Shown here: positions 52,075 to 60,690 of the stretch, in pieces | Numbering within the stretch: the first letter of the stretch is position 1 | Layout: each line of letters begins with the position of its first letter | Assembly: GCF_020215705.1 (NCBI RefSeq) | Contig: NZ_JAIWNB010000021.1 | Span: 124,001 to 188,000, forward strand | DNA from: Nonomuraea aurantiaca | GTDB taxonomy: Bacteria; Actinomycetota; Actinomycetes; Streptosporangiales; Streptosporangiaceae | Direction of reading: 5' to 3' | DNA length: 64,000 nt | The notes under the pieces: generated by a model | Databases searched by the model: none | What the model was told of the DNA's origin: nothing | What the model saw: only the letters and a program-made list of their open reading frames with translations | Translations under genes and position numbers: made by a program

Positions 52075-52986
52075 GTGAAAGAGAAAGTACGAGCGAGAAG
52101 GCGGCAGTCGCGGCGTTTCGTAGGGCCGGTCGCCCTGGCTGACCGGCTCGAGAGGTCCAAAGTCATGGACCAGCCGATCCGGGTGCTGGCCAAGGCCATA
52201 CGCGACGGGATCCGGCCGGGACGGCTGCGCGACTGGCTGCACGGCGTGCCCACGGGCAAACCGCTGCACCCGCCGCTCGCCACCTTCAGCCTGGGCTGCT
52301 GGATGTCCACCGCGGTGCTCGACTGGACCAACGCCGAGCCCCGGGCCGCGCGGCTGCTGCTGGCCACGGGCCTCGGCAGCGCGCTGCCCACCGCGGCCGC
52401 CGGCCTGACCGACTGGTCGTCTCTCCATCGCGAGCAGCAGCGGGTCGGGTTCGTCCACATGCTGTCGAACGTGACCGCGCTGGGCTTCTTCTCCGCCTCG
52501 CTCATGGCCAGGCTGCGCGGGAACGAGCGCACCGGCAAGATGCTGACCGTCGCCGGTCTGAGCGTCGGCGGTCTCGGCGCCTACCTGGGCGGGAACCTGG
52601 CTTACCGGCAGGCGGCGGGCGCCAACCATGCGCCCCAGGTCACCCATCTCGTGCCGCTGGGCTGGCACGACCTCTGCCTGGTCAACGACCTGCCGCCGGA
52701 CCGTCCCGTGTCGCGGCGGCTCGGCTACATCCAGCTCTTCGTCCTGCGGCACAGCTCGGGCGTCACCGTGCTCGCCGACCGGTGCTCGCACCTCGCGGGC
52801 CCGCTCCACCAAGGCCGGCTCGTCGTGGAGAACGGCGATCCGTGCGTGGTCTGCCCCTGGCACGGCAGCACGTTCCGGCTGGCGGACGGCTCCGTCAAGC
52901 ACGGTCCCGCGACCGCGCCGGCGCCCACCTTCGAAACCCGGATCCGCAGCGACGGCACGCTCCAGGTACGGCCGAGCTTGACCTGA
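52075..52986 (+). CDS. Rieske [2Fe-2S] protein with N-terminal DUF2231-like membrane domain
   Basis: A 303-residue fusion. Residues about 60-180 form a hydrophobic DUF2231-type domain with three or four TM helices (GKPLHPPLATFSLGCWMSTA, and GLTDW). Residues about 190-303 form a Rieske domain with ligands C237/H239 (CSHLAGPLHQG) and C260/H263 (CPWHGSTF). It may carry electrons at the membrane, but no oxygenase partner is near. Start GTG 52075 with G-rich GGGGTAGGGG upstream. The stop codon is part of a duplicated 20-base block. Confidence 0.87.
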   Translation: MKEKVRARRRQSRRFVGPVALADRLERSKVMDQPIRVLAKAIRDGIRPGRLRDWLHGVPTGKPLHPPLATFSLGCWMSTAVLDWTNAEPRAARLLLATGLGSALPTAAAGLTDWSSLHREQQRVGFVHMLSNVTALGFFSASLMARLRGNERTGKMLTVAGLSVGGLGAYLGGNLAYRQAAGANHAPQVTHLVPLGWHDLCLVNDLPPDRPVSRRLGYIQLFVLRHSSGVTVLADRCSHLAGPLHQGRLVVENGDPCVVCPWHGSTFRLADGSVKHGPATAPAPTFETRIRSDGTLQVRPSLT

Positions 52987-53017
52987 CCGGCTCCCGCTAC
53001 GGCCGCGCTTGACCTGA
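52967..53017. repeat. 20-base direct repeat containing the Rieske gene stop
   Basis: TACGGCCGAGCTTGACCTGA (52967-52986) and TACGGCCGCGCTTGACCTGA (52998-53017) differ at one base, with a period of 31. The first ends with the gene's TGA. Confidence 0.85.
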
Positions 53018-53045
53018 ACATTGGTTGAAGTTCTACGGTCCGTCC

Positions 53046-53885
53046 ATGAGCAGAATTCTGGTGACCGGCGCGACCGGCAACGTAGGCAAGCACGTGGTCT
53101 CCCAGCTGGCCGAGGCGGGCCTCCAGGTCCGCGCCCTGGTCCGCGACCCGGGCCGCGCGAAACTCCCCGAAGGGGTCGAGGTGGTCAAAGGCGACCTGTC
53201 CGTCCCCGAGACCCTGGAACCGGCGCTGAAGGACGTCGAGTCCGTCTTCCTGATCTGGCCCGGCTTCGCCGCCGAGACCGCCCGGGACGTGGTGCAGGCC
53301 ATCGCCGCCCACGCGCGCCGCGTCGTCTACCTGTCGGCCGACGTCGAGGATCTGGCCGACGGCGAGGAGGCGACCCTCTTCCACCAGGAGGTGGAACGGC
53401 TGATCAGGCACACCGATCTGAGCTGGACGTTCCTGCGGCCGGTCGGTTTCGCGGCCAACACGCTCGGCTGGGCCGACCAGGTCAGGGAGGGCGTGGTGCG
53501 CTGGCCGTTCGGGGAGGCGCGCAGGTCGCTGATCCACGAGAAGGACATCGCGGCCGTGGCCACGCACGTGCTCACCTCGGCCGGGCACGGCGGGGCCAAG
53601 TACGTCCTCAGCGGGCCCGAGCAGCTGTCACAGGCCGAGCAGGCGCGGATCATCGGCGAGGCGGTCGGGCGGGAGGTCCGGTGGGCGGAACTGCCGCCGG
53701 CCGTCGCCCGCGAGCAGCTGCTGGCCGCGTGGGGCGACGCCCGGTTCGTCGACGGCGCGCTCGCGGGCTGGGGCGCGTTCGTGGACACGCCGGAGCGGGT
53801 CACGGACACGGTCCCGAAACTGCTCGGCCGGCCCGCGCTGACGTTCCGGGAGTGGGCTGCCGACCACGCGGCCGACTTCCGCTGA
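53046..53885 (+). CDS. NAD(P)-binding NmrA-like protein
   Basis: A 279-residue atypical SDR. The Rossmann start MSRILVTGATGNVGKHVVSQ is typical of NmrA/quinone-reductase-like proteins, with PEGVEVVKGDLS and WTFLRPVGFAANTLGWA following. There is no Tyr-Lys catalytic pair in the classical place. Such proteins sense NADP or reduce quinones and azo compounds. Start ATG 53046. The last 15 codons (LTFREWAADHAADFR) are copied as DNA in two further repeats after the stop. Confidence 0.88.
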   Translation: MSRILVTGATGNVGKHVVSQLAEAGLQVRALVRDPGRAKLPEGVEVVKGDLSVPETLEPALKDVESVFLIWPGFAAETARDVVQAIAAHARRVVYLSADVEDLADGEEATLFHQEVERLIRHTDLSWTFLRPVGFAANTLGWADQVREGVVRWPFGEARRSLIHEKDIAAVATHVLTSAGHGGAKYVLSGPEQLSQAEQARIIGEAVGREVRWAELPPAVAREQLLAAWGDARFVDGALAGWGAFVDTPERVTDTVPKLLGRPALTFREWAADHAADFR

Positions 53886-53966
53886 CGTTCCGGGAGTGGG
53901 CTGCCGACCACGCAGCCGACTTCGCTGACGCTCCGGAGTGGGTCGCCGACCACGCGGGCGACTTCC
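53837..53966. repeat. 43-base tandem repeat, three copies, starting inside the NmrA-like gene
   Basis: Copies lie at 53837-53880, 53881-53923 and 53924-53966, each beginning GCTGACG(T/C)TCCGG. Copies 1 and 2 are nearly identical. The first encodes the C-terminus and the stop follows it directly, so the coding end has been duplicated into the spacer. Confidence 0.9.
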
Positions 53967-54033
53967 GCTGCCGTCGCCCGCCTGAGCCCGCCGACTCCCG
54001 CCCTTCCGCTCCCCCCGACGGGGGCCGCCTTCG

Positions 54034-54088
54034 CCCTCTCCCCGAAGGGGGCATCCCCCAAGGGACGCCGGCCACCGCGGACCGTCAC
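54034..54088. repeat. Third copy of the GC-rich palindromic repeat
   Basis: CCCTCTCCCCGAAGGGGGCA, then TCCCCCAAGGGACG and CGGACCGTCAC, aligns with the copies at 12067-12118 and 12125-12181. Here too it lies between convergent genes. Confidence 0.6.
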
Positions 54089-54102
54089 AGGACCGCGGCG
54101 GG

Positions 54103-54324
54103 TCAGCTCTCGTCGGCCGGGTGTTCCACCAGGGCCAGGATGCGGCTGGACATGAATCGCGCCGTACGTACCGCGGTGCCGCTCCTGGTCACCTCACTGA
54201 CCTCGACCAGCCCCCGCCGCGTGGCCACCTCGACGCGGCGGCCCGCGCGGGTGGCGACGATCTCGTAGGTGCGCGGGGATGAATCGCCCGCGTCGATGAC
54301 GATCTCCACCCGATCACCCTTCAT
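54103..54324 (-). CDS. Small conserved beta-rich protein
   Basis: A 73-residue protein rich in strands: MKGDRVEIVIDAGDSSPRTY, EIVATRAGRRVEVATRRGLV, EVSEVTRSGTAVRTARFMSS. No family recognised; probably a small one-domain protein. Start ATG 54324 has no ribosome site, but TATAAA lies 7 bases upstream, the pattern of a leaderless promoter. The same DNA forms one arm of a 16-base inverted repeat with the TauE gene's end. Both genes read the same way. Confidence 0.6.
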   Translation of the reverse strand: MKGDRVEIVIDAGDSSPRTYEIVATRAGRRVEVATRRGLVEVSEVTRSGTAVRTARFMSSRILALVEHPADES

Positions 54325-54366
54325 GTACGGATTTATACCCAGAATGCCCGGTATTTATCCGTACAC
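54323..54366 (-). promoter_or_regulatory. Long inverted repeat joining the TauE stop and the start of the small gene
   Basis: TGTACGGATTTATACC and GGTATTTATCCGTACA (plus strand) pair over 16 bases with two mismatches around a 10-12 base loop. The arm on the small-gene side contains TATAAA and ends at its ATG; the other contains the TauE TAA. It could act as an attenuator, or as an operator for a leaderless promoter. Confidence 0.6.
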
Positions 54367-55110
54367 CAGTTTGATAATCGCCACAATTCCCACACAAACG
54401 ATGATCCCCCGCAGGACCGGAGCGGGGATGCGGCGCCCGACCTTGGCCCCGACGAACCCGCCCACCGTGGCCCCCAGCGCCACCGCCAGCACCGCCCACC
54501 AGTCCACGTGGGCGATGAAGACGAACAGCACGGCCGCGGTGCCGTTGACGATCAGGGAGAGCACGTTCTTGGCCGCGTTCACCCGCTGCAGGGGTTCGGT
54601 CAGGAAGCTGCCGAGCAGCCCGATCAGCAGCACGCCCTGGGCCGCGCCGAAGTAGCCGCCGTAGATCCCCGCCCCCACCACGCCGAGCCAGAGCAGCAGA
54701 CCGCCGTGGGGATCGTCGTTCTGGCGCCGGGCCGACAGCCAGCCGTTGAGCTTGGGCTGCACCACGACCAGTACGCAGGCCAGCCCGATCAGCACCGGGA
54801 CCACGACCTGGAAGACCCTCGGGTCGAGGAACAGCAGCAGGATCCCGCCGATCAGCGAGCCGATCGCCGAGGCGGGCCCGAGGCGCAGCAGCCGCTCGCG
54901 CTGCCCGGCGAGCTCGGCGCGGTAGCCGTACGCGCCGGTGAAGGAGCCGGGCACCAGGCCGATGTTGTTGGAGACGTTCGCCACGACCGGGTCGACGCCG
55001 ATGGCCACGAGCGTGGGGAAGGTGATCAGCGAGCCCGATCCGACCACCGCGTTGATGGCTCCGGCCGCGACCCCGGCCGCGAACACCGCGACCGCCTCCC
55101 ACACTGTCAT
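54355..55110 (-). CDS. Sulfite exporter TauE/SafE-family permease
   Basis: A 251-residue membrane protein with about eight TM helices. The two family half-repeats start with AAGAINAVVGSGSLITFPTL and GAGIYGGYFGAAQGVLLIGL. It belongs to the TauE/SafE group of export carriers for small anions such as sulfite or sulfoacetate; the substrate here is unknown. Start ATG 55110; the longer frame to 55608 is a shadow of the SPFH gene. Its 3' end is part of the inverted repeat described at 54323. Confidence 0.9.
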   Translation of the reverse strand: MTVWEAVAVFAAGVAAGAINAVVGSGSLITFPTLVAIGVDPVVANVSNNIGLVPGSFTGAYGYRAELAGQRERLLRLGPASAIGSLIGGILLLFLDPRVFQVVVPVLIGLACVLVVVQPKLNGWLSARRQNDDPHGGLLLWLGVVGAGIYGGYFGAAQGVLLIGLLGSFLTEPLQRVNAAKNVLSLIVNGTAAVLFVFIAHVDWWAVLAVALGATVGGFVGAKVGRRIPAPVLRGIIVCVGIVAIIKLVYG

Positions 55111-55142
55111 CCGACAGAGCTTAGAGGCGGGCCCTTTCCCGG

Positions 55143-56066
55143 CTACAGGTCGGGGTCGTCCTTGGGCGGCGAGAAGAGACCGCCCAGATTCTCCAGCGCC
55201 CGGCCCATCTCCGACGGGACGATCCAGATCTTGTTGGCGTCGCCCTTGGCGATCTCCGGGAGCATCTGCAGGTATTGGTAGGCGAGCAGCCGCTGGTCCG
55301 GTTTGCCCTCGTGGATGGCCTTGAACACCATCCCGATCGCGTCGGCCTGCCCCTTGGCCCGCATCGCCTGAGCCTCGGCCTCCGCCTGGGCGCGCAGCAC
55401 GGCCGCCTCCGCCTCGCCACGGGCGCGCAGGACCGCCGCCTGCTGCTCGCCCTCGGCCGTCAGGATGGCCGCCTGCCGCTGACCCTCCGCGGCCAGCACC
55501 GCGGCCCGCTTGTCGCGGTCGGCGCGCATCTGCTTCTCCATCGAGTCCTGGATGGAGGACGGCGGGTCGATGGCCTTGAGCTCGACCCGGTTGACCCGGA
55601 TGCCCCACTTGCCGGTCGCCTCGTCCAGCACGCCGCGCAGCTCGGTGTTGATCTCCTCGCGGGAGGTCAGCGTGCTCTCCAGGTCCATGCCGCCGACCAC
55701 GTTACGCAGCGTGGTGACGGTCAGCTGCTCGACGCCGACCAGGAAGTTCGCGATCTCGTACGTGGCCGCCTTCGGATTGGTCACCTGGAAGTAGATGACG
55801 GTGTCGATCGAGACCACCAGGTTGTCGGAGGTGATCACCGGCTGCGGCGGGAACGAGACGACCTGCTCGCGGAGGTCGATCAGATCCTTGATCCGGTCGA
55901 CGAACGGCACCACCAGGTTGAGCCCCGGCTTCAGCGTGCGGTGATAGCGGCCGAGCCGCTCGATGATCGCCGCGGTCGCCTGGGGGATGATGCGGACCGT
56001 CCGCGTCACCCCGAACCCCACCGCCGCGACCACGACGATGGCGACGATGAGCTGCTCCGTGGACAT
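55143..56066 (-). CDS. SPFH/Band-7 membrane protein (stomatin/HflK-like)
   Basis: A 307-residue protein. One N-terminal membrane segment (IVAIVVVAAVGFGVTRTV) is followed by the SPFH domain with RLGRYHRTLKPGLNLVVPFV, VSFPPQPVITSDNLVVSIDT and NRVELKAIDPPSSIQDSMEK. A long Ala/Glu/Arg coiled coil (about 175-260) contains repeated EAEAAVLRA-type units. It probably forms oligomeric rafts at the membrane and helps protease or transport quality control. No NfeD gene is beside it, which is the common partner. Start ATG 56066. Confidence 0.93.
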   Translation of the reverse strand: MSTEQLIVAIVVVAAVGFGVTRTVRIIPQATAAIIERLGRYHRTLKPGLNLVVPFVDRIKDLIDLREQVVSFPPQPVITSDNLVVSIDTVIYFQVTNPKAATYEIANFLVGVEQLTVTTLRNVVGGMDLESTLTSREEINTELRGVLDEATGKWGIRVNRVELKAIDPPSSIQDSMEKQMRADRDKRAAVLAAEGQRQAAILTAEGEQQAAVLRARGEAEAAVLRAQAEAEAQAMRAKGQADAIGMVFKAIHEGKPDQRLLAYQYLQMLPEIAKGDANKIWIVPSEMGRALENLGGLFSPPKDDPDL

Positions 56067-56134
56067 GCCAACGCTCCGAGGCCGAGGGGATCGCCTCCGT
56101 AGATGCTACTGGCCGTTCAGGGGATTGACGCGAT

Positions 56135-56923
56135 CTAGTGCGCGCGGGCGTACCAACGTCCTTCGGCGCTGCGGTCGAGCGTCAGTGGCACCCCGAACGT
56201 CTGCGACAGGTTGTCGGCCGTCATCACGTGCTCCAGCGGCCCCTGGGCCACGACCGAGCCGTGCTTGAGCAGCAGCCCGTGGGTGAACCCGTTGGGCACC
56301 TCCTCCACGTGATGCGTGACCAGCACCAGCGTGGGTGAGCGGAGGTCGTTGGCGAGCACCGACAGCCGGCGTACGAGGTCCTCCCGGCCGCCCAGGTCGA
56401 GGCCGGCCGCCGGCTCGTCCAGCAGCAGCATCTCGGGGTCGGGCATGAGCGCGCGGGCGATCTGCACCCGTTTACGCTCGCCCTCGGACAGGGTGCCGAA
56501 CCTGCGCCTGATCAGATGCGCGGCGCCCATCATGTCGATCAGCTCGACGGCCCTGGTGACATCGTTGGAGTCGTATTCCTCGGTCCAGCGGCCCATGATC
56601 GCGTAGGACGCCGTCAGGACCAGGTCGATGACCTTCTCCTCCGGCGGAATGCGCTCGGCCAGCGCGGCGCTCGCCAGGCCGATGCGGGGCCGCAGGTCGA
56701 AGACGTCGGCCTGACCCAGCCGCTCGCCGAGCACCTCCACGATCCCCTCGCTCGGATAGAGCAGCGTCGCCGCGACCTGCAACAAGGTCGTCTTGCCTGC
56801 CCCGTTCGGCCCGATGACGACCCAGCGCTCGTCCTCGTTGACCGTCCAGTCGATGCCGCGCAACAGGGCTGCTCCGTCGCGCCGGACGGCGACGTCCTGG
56901 AGCCGCAGCACCTGACCACCCAT
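56135..56923 (-). CDS. ABC-type ATPase (orphan, ModF/YlmA-like)
   Basis: A 262-residue ATPase. Walker A is GPNGAGKTT, the signature LSEGERKRVQIARAL, Walker B MLLLDEPAAGLDLGG and the switch VTHHVEEVPNGF. No permease or second nucleotide domain is adjacent, so the partner is unknown or the protein works alone, as in the YlmA-type group. Start ATG 56923. It is divergent from the gene at 56994, and the 70 bases between the starts must hold both promoters. Confidence 0.9.
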   Translation of the reverse strand: MGGQVLRLQDVAVRRDGAALLRGIDWTVNEDERWVVIGPNGAGKTTLLQVAATLLYPSEGIVEVLGERLGQADVFDLRPRIGLASAALAERIPPEEKVIDLVLTASYAIMGRWTEEYDSNDVTRAVELIDMMGAAHLIRRRFGTLSEGERKRVQIARALMPDPEMLLLDEPAAGLDLGGREDLVRRLSVLANDLRSPTLVLVTHHVEEVPNGFTHGLLLKHGSVVAQGPLEHVMTADNLSQTFGVPLTLDRSAEGRWYARAH

Positions 56924-56993
56924 CCCCGTATCCCTCCTTTAGGAGTAACGCTCGGGACAAACCTATTGCAGGGCGAGCGCATATCGTGGATCG

Positions 56994-57761
56994 GTGCGCC
57001 CTGAATCACCTGTCTCCCCTCCGCTGGTCGCCTGGGGCAACGCCTGGCTCGCCGGTCACGTCGGTCTCGACGAGGCCGTGGACCGGGTCGAAGCCGCCGC
57101 AGGTCCCGCCGTCGTGGGCCCCGCCGAGGTGCCCGGCTCCCCCGCCGTCGCCGTAGGTCCCGTCGTGGGCGACGTGCCGTTGCGTGCCTACTTCGCCGAC
57201 CTGCGATCCGACGGGCTGACCGAGCTCCGGCTCGCGCTGCCCGCGCCCGGCGACCCGCTCGGGCTCTCCGGGCCGCCCGCCTTCAACGCGGCCGCGGTGG
57301 AGGCCGGTCAGGCGGTCATCGCGGTGCTCTCCGGCCGGTGCCTCGGGCTGGTGCCCTCGCCTGACCTGCGCGGATCGTCCTATGTGGGGGTACGGCTGGC
57401 CGTACACACCTCGGGGCCCGTACGCCTGGACCTGCCTTCGGTGGCCGAGGCGGAGCGGGAGCTGTCGATCGCGATGCGGTCGGCGACGGAAGCGCTGGCC
57501 TCGGTCGACGGACCCGCACCCGAGCGGCCCGACCGGCTGGGGCGGCTCGGCGGCGAGCTGGCCCCCGGCTATCCGGGACGGGCGCACCGCGTCTCCACCC
57601 TGGCCACGCGGCTGGCCGCGGTGCTGCGGGTGGCCGACGAGCGAGGGCTCACCTCAGGCCAGCTCGCGGCGAGCGGCGAGGCCCTGCGGGAGCTCGACCG
57701 CGCGGTACGCCGCGCGCTCGTAGCCGCGCACCACTCCATCTTCGAGCCGGTCAGACCGTGA
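56994..57761 (+). CDS. Conserved actinobacterial protein of unknown function
   Basis: A 255-residue soluble protein. The N-terminal half has WGNAWLAGHVGLDEAVDRVE, LRAYFADLRSDGLTELRLAL and AFNAAAVEAGQAVIAVLSGR. The C-terminal half is helical, ending with LDRAVRRALVAAHHSIFEPV. Homologues are common in actinomycetes beside the same ATPase, to my recollection, but no activity is known. Start GTG 56994. The stop codon lies in a 21-base duplication. Confidence 0.75.
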   Translation: MRPESPVSPPLVAWGNAWLAGHVGLDEAVDRVEAAAGPAVVGPAEVPGSPAVAVGPVVGDVPLRAYFADLRSDGLTELRLALPAPGDPLGLSGPPAFNAAAVEAGQAVIAVLSGRCLGLVPSPDLRGSSYVGVRLAVHTSGPVRLDLPSVAEAERELSIAMRSATEALASVDGPAPERPDRLGRLGGELAPGYPGRAHRVSTLATRLAAVLRVADERGLTSGQLAASGEALRELDRAVRRALVAAHHSIFEPVRP

Positions 57762-57800
57762 TCCTTCCGGATGAATCCATGATCCTTCCGGATGAATACG
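57759..57800. repeat. 21-base tandem duplication between convergent stop codons
   Basis: TGATCCTTCCGGATGAATCC at 57759 is repeated at 57780 (period 21). The first copy opens with the TGA stop of the upstream gene; the CPBP gene ends at 57802, immediately after the second copy. Confidence 0.85.
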
Positions 57801-57801
57801 G

Positions 57802-58743
57802 TCAGGCCGCGGCGGTGAGTTCTCTCGCGCGGGACCTCCTGAGGTAGACCGCGAAGGCGCCCGCGCACAGGACGGCCAGCAGGAGCGTGGTCGGCAGGCC
57901 GGTGAACGGTCCGGCCAGCGCCGCCTCCCCGGCCAGCGGGCTCGCCTTCGGCTGGCTCAGCAGGAACACGGCCATGTCCGGCAGCCGCTGCCCCGGCACC
58001 ACCACCACGAAGGCGTAACTGGCCAGCCAGAGCGGCGTCGCGTGGAACGCCATGGCCGCCCACAGACCGCGCCCGGTCAGCGTGAGCAGTGCCGCCAGCA
58101 CCGACCAGAGCACCAGGTTGGTCGCCAGCACCCAATGGAAGGTGTGCAGCGGCGCGATCAGCATCAGCGGCCCGACGAAATGGAAGAGCGCGAACGCGGC
58201 GGACGACACGGCGATGCCCGCGGGCACACCCCACCGCGCCCCGGCGCTCTGCAGGATCCATCCCCGGTAGAGGATCTCCTCGATGGCGATCATGATGACC
58301 CTGGCCAGGTAGGCCACAGGCAGCAGGTAGAGCAGGGCGGAGTTCCACCGCGATCCGTCCACGCGCAGGTTGCCCGTGGCGTACTGCAGGGCCAGCCAGC
58401 CGGCGATGAAGGCCGCGCCCAGCCCGAAGCCGATCAGGTGCCGCCGCCAGGCGCCGCGGCCCCAGGTGAGGCCGAGCGAGACGAACGGCCGCTTCTCGTA
58501 GAAGCGTGTCCAGAGCCACAGCAGCGCGAAGATGGGCGCGTGCCCGAGCACGACCGACAGGAGCAGCACGGCCGCGAGCACCGGACCCTGCGGCGTACCG
58601 GGGAGGAGGCTGCCGAGGAGCGGCGTGAGCGCCATTCCCATGACCACCCCCGCGGCGTAGATCAACTGCGCCAGCACGACCGCCACCAGCGGATGGGTGG
58701 TGCGTTTCCCGGCCGTCACGGCATTGATGAAAGCGTTGTCCAT
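57802..58743 (-). CDS. CPBP-family intramembrane metalloprotease
   Basis: A 313-residue membrane protein with about eight TM helices. The family motifs are EEILYRG (EExxxR), FALFHF (FxxxH) and MAFHATPLW (a C-terminal His). They place it in the CAAX-protease/bacteriocin-processing group, although many members are chaperone- or immunity-like. Start ATG 58743; a further Met at 58782 is less likely. It is divergent from the kinase at 58880 and may or may not share regulation. Confidence 0.88.
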   Translation of the reverse strand: MDNAFINAVTAGKRTTHPLVAVVLAQLIYAAGVVMGMALTPLLGSLLPGTPQGPVLAAVLLLSVVLGHAPIFALLWLWTRFYEKRPFVSLGLTWGRGAWRRHLIGFGLGAAFIAGWLALQYATGNLRVDGSRWNSALLYLLPVAYLARVIMIAIEEILYRGWILQSAGARWGVPAGIAVSSAAFALFHFVGPLMLIAPLHTFHWVLATNLVLWSVLAALLTLTGRGLWAAMAFHATPLWLASYAFVVVVPGQRLPDMAVFLLSQPKASPLAGEAALAGPFTGLPTTLLLAVLCAGAFAVYLRRSRARELTAAA

Positions 58744-58879
58744 ATGGCCGAACGTAAGGATCGGCGGAGCCGGGCGAATCATGCGCGAGACCGATCACGG
58801 CCTGTCTTCGTATGTGTCGCAGGTCATGTTCGGTCGCCGACCCCGAGGGCTTCGCCGTCCCCGCTGTTAGCGTGGAAGC

Positions 58880-60079
58880 GTGGCCGGAAGTGATCGTTGG
58901 ACACATGGCACCGATGAGCGGGCCCCCTACATCCTGAGCGCCCTTTTCGGCGGCTCGGACCTGATCCTTCTCTGGTCCGCGCTCCAGATCGCGGTCGGTG
59001 GCCACGGATCGTGGCTCTTCTGCGCGCCTCCCTTGGCGATGCTGGGCATGTGGCCGTTCCTGCGGTGGAATCGGGCGGCCTCGCCCACCCGTAGAGCGGT
59101 CAGCCTCCTTTTCGTGCTGGCCGCGCTGGCTGGGATGGGCACCGGGTCCGCGATCACGACCATCCCCCTGGTGGTGGTGGTGCTCACGCACATCGTCTCC
59201 GTGTTCGGGTTCGGCGGCGGTGTGTGCTTCAGCGCGGTCGCGGTGGGCTTCACGCTGGCCGCGAATCTGATGATGGGGCGAGATGCCTGGCGGTCGCTCG
59301 CCGAGACGATCGTGATGGCCGTGTTCACGGTGTGGGCGCTGATCGCCACCCGCGTGCTGCTGGGCGCCAGGCAGCGCGCCGCCGACAACGAACGGCTGCT
59401 GGCCGAGCTGACCGGTGCCCACGCCAAGCTGCGGCGCTACGCGGCCAGGGTGGGCGAGCTCACGGTGGCCGAGGAGCGGGCCCGCATGTCGCGCGAGATG
59501 CACGACTCCGTCGGCCACTACCTCACGGTGATCAACCTCGGCCTGGAGAACGCCCAGCGCTACCGCGCGGCCCGCCCCGATGAGGCGTGGGCCGAGGTGC
59601 GACAGGCCCAGCAGCTCACCGTGGAGGCCCTGGCCGACACCAGACGCTGGGTGCGGGCGCTCAAGCCGCTGGCTCTGGAGGGCAAGGCGGGCGCCACCGC
59701 GCTGGCCGAGCTGGCGCGGTCGTTCGAGGGCACCGGACTCGACGTCACCTTCCAGGCGGAGGGCGCGGGGCCGGCGCTTGACGAGGAGGCCGAGCTGGTC
59801 ATGTACCGGGCGTTGCAGGAGGGGCTGACCAACGCGGCGCGCCATTCCGGGGCGCGGCGCGTGGAGGTCGTGCTCGGTGCCTCGGACGGCCGCGTCGAGC
59901 TGGCCGTCACCGACGACGGGCGCGGCGCGGCGGACGAGGAGGTCGGCGGCGGGCACGGCCTGGCCGGGCTGCGCCAGCGGGTCACCGCGCTCGGCGGCTC
60001 GCTGCACGCGGGGAGCCGCGCGGAGGGCGGCTTCGCGTTACGGGTCTACCTGCCCGCCGGTACGGGGGCGGGCCGGTGA
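58880..60079 (+). CDS. Sensor histidine kinase, NarL class
   Basis: A 399-residue kinase. Four to six hydrophobic segments in residues 20-160 form the sensor. The phospho-His is in RARMSREMHDSVGHYLTVIN (about 215), and the ATP-binding end is GHGLAGLRQRVTALGG. It overlaps its response regulator by GTGA. Start GTG 58880, with a weak ribosome site upstream. Signal unknown. Confidence 0.92.
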   Translation: MAGSDRWTHGTDERAPYILSALFGGSDLILLWSALQIAVGGHGSWLFCAPPLAMLGMWPFLRWNRAASPTRRAVSLLFVLAALAGMGTGSAITTIPLVVVVLTHIVSVFGFGGGVCFSAVAVGFTLAANLMMGRDAWRSLAETIVMAVFTVWALIATRVLLGARQRAADNERLLAELTGAHAKLRRYAARVGELTVAEERARMSREMHDSVGHYLTVINLGLENAQRYRAARPDEAWAEVRQAQQLTVEALADTRRWVRALKPLALEGKAGATALAELARSFEGTGLDVTFQAEGAGPALDEEAELVMYRALQEGLTNAARHSGARRVEVVLGASDGRVELAVTDDGRGAADEEVGGGHGLAGLRQRVTALGGSLHAGSRAEGGFALRVYLPAGTGAGR

Positions 60080-60690
60080 TCGTCCGGGTGCTGATCGTCG
60101 ACGATCAGGTGCTGATGCGCCAGGGCCTGCGCAAGCTCCTGGAGCTGGAGGAGGGCATCGAGGTCGTGGGCGAGGCCGCCGACGGCCTGGCCGCGCTCGA
60201 CCTGCTCCCCTCGGCCAGGCCCGACGTGGCGCTGGTGGACGCGCGGATGCCGAGGATGGACGGGATCGAGCTGGTCGGCCGGCTCGACATCCCCGCGATC
60301 ATCCTGACCACGTTCGACGACGACGACTACATCTTCGGCGGCCTGCGCGCCGGTGCCCGCGGCTACCTGCTCAAGGACACCCCGCCCGACGAGCTGGTGG
60401 CGGCCATCCGCAAGGCGGCCAGGGGCGAGACCGTGCTGGGCGGAGTCGCCGCCGAGCGGGTGGTCGCCGAGCTGCGCAGCGCCCCCGCCACGCCGGACCT
60501 CGCCGACCAGCTCTCCGAACGCGAGCACGAGGTGGCCGTCCTGGTCGGGGACGGCGCGACCAACCGGGAGATCGCCAGGCGGCTGTTCATCACCGAGGGC
60601 ACGGTGAAGAACCACATCTCCAGCATCCTGCGCAAACTACGCCTGCGCGACCGTACTCAGCTCGCCATCCACATCGCGAGGTCAAGCTAA
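60076..60690 (+). CDS. Response regulator, NarL/LuxR family
   Basis: A 204-residue regulator. The receiver domain has VLIVDDQVLMRQGLRKLLEL and the Asp in VALVDARMPRMDG (about 55), plus the Lys in YLLKDTPPDE. The LuxR HTH is LSEREHEVAVLVGDGATNRE with TEGTVKNHISSILRKL. Start GTG 60076. Its stop lies 6 bases beyond that of the opposing regulator gene, so the two overlap by 9 bases tail to tail. Confidence 0.93.
   Translation: MIVRVLIVDDQVLMRQGLRKLLELEEGIEVVGEAADGLAALDLLPSARPDVALVDARMPRMDGIELVGRLDIPAIILTTFDDDDYIFGGLRAGARGYLLKDTPPDELVAAIRKAARGETVLGGVAAERVVAELRSAPATPDLADQLSEREHEVAVLVGDGATNREIARRLFITEGTVKNHISSILRKLRLRDRTQLAIHIARSS

Noticed and set aside
57569..60007. 812-codon open frame on the minus strand
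   Set aside because: It is antisense to the kinase at 58880 and out of frame with the CPBP gene at 57802; both real genes have complete domain motifs.
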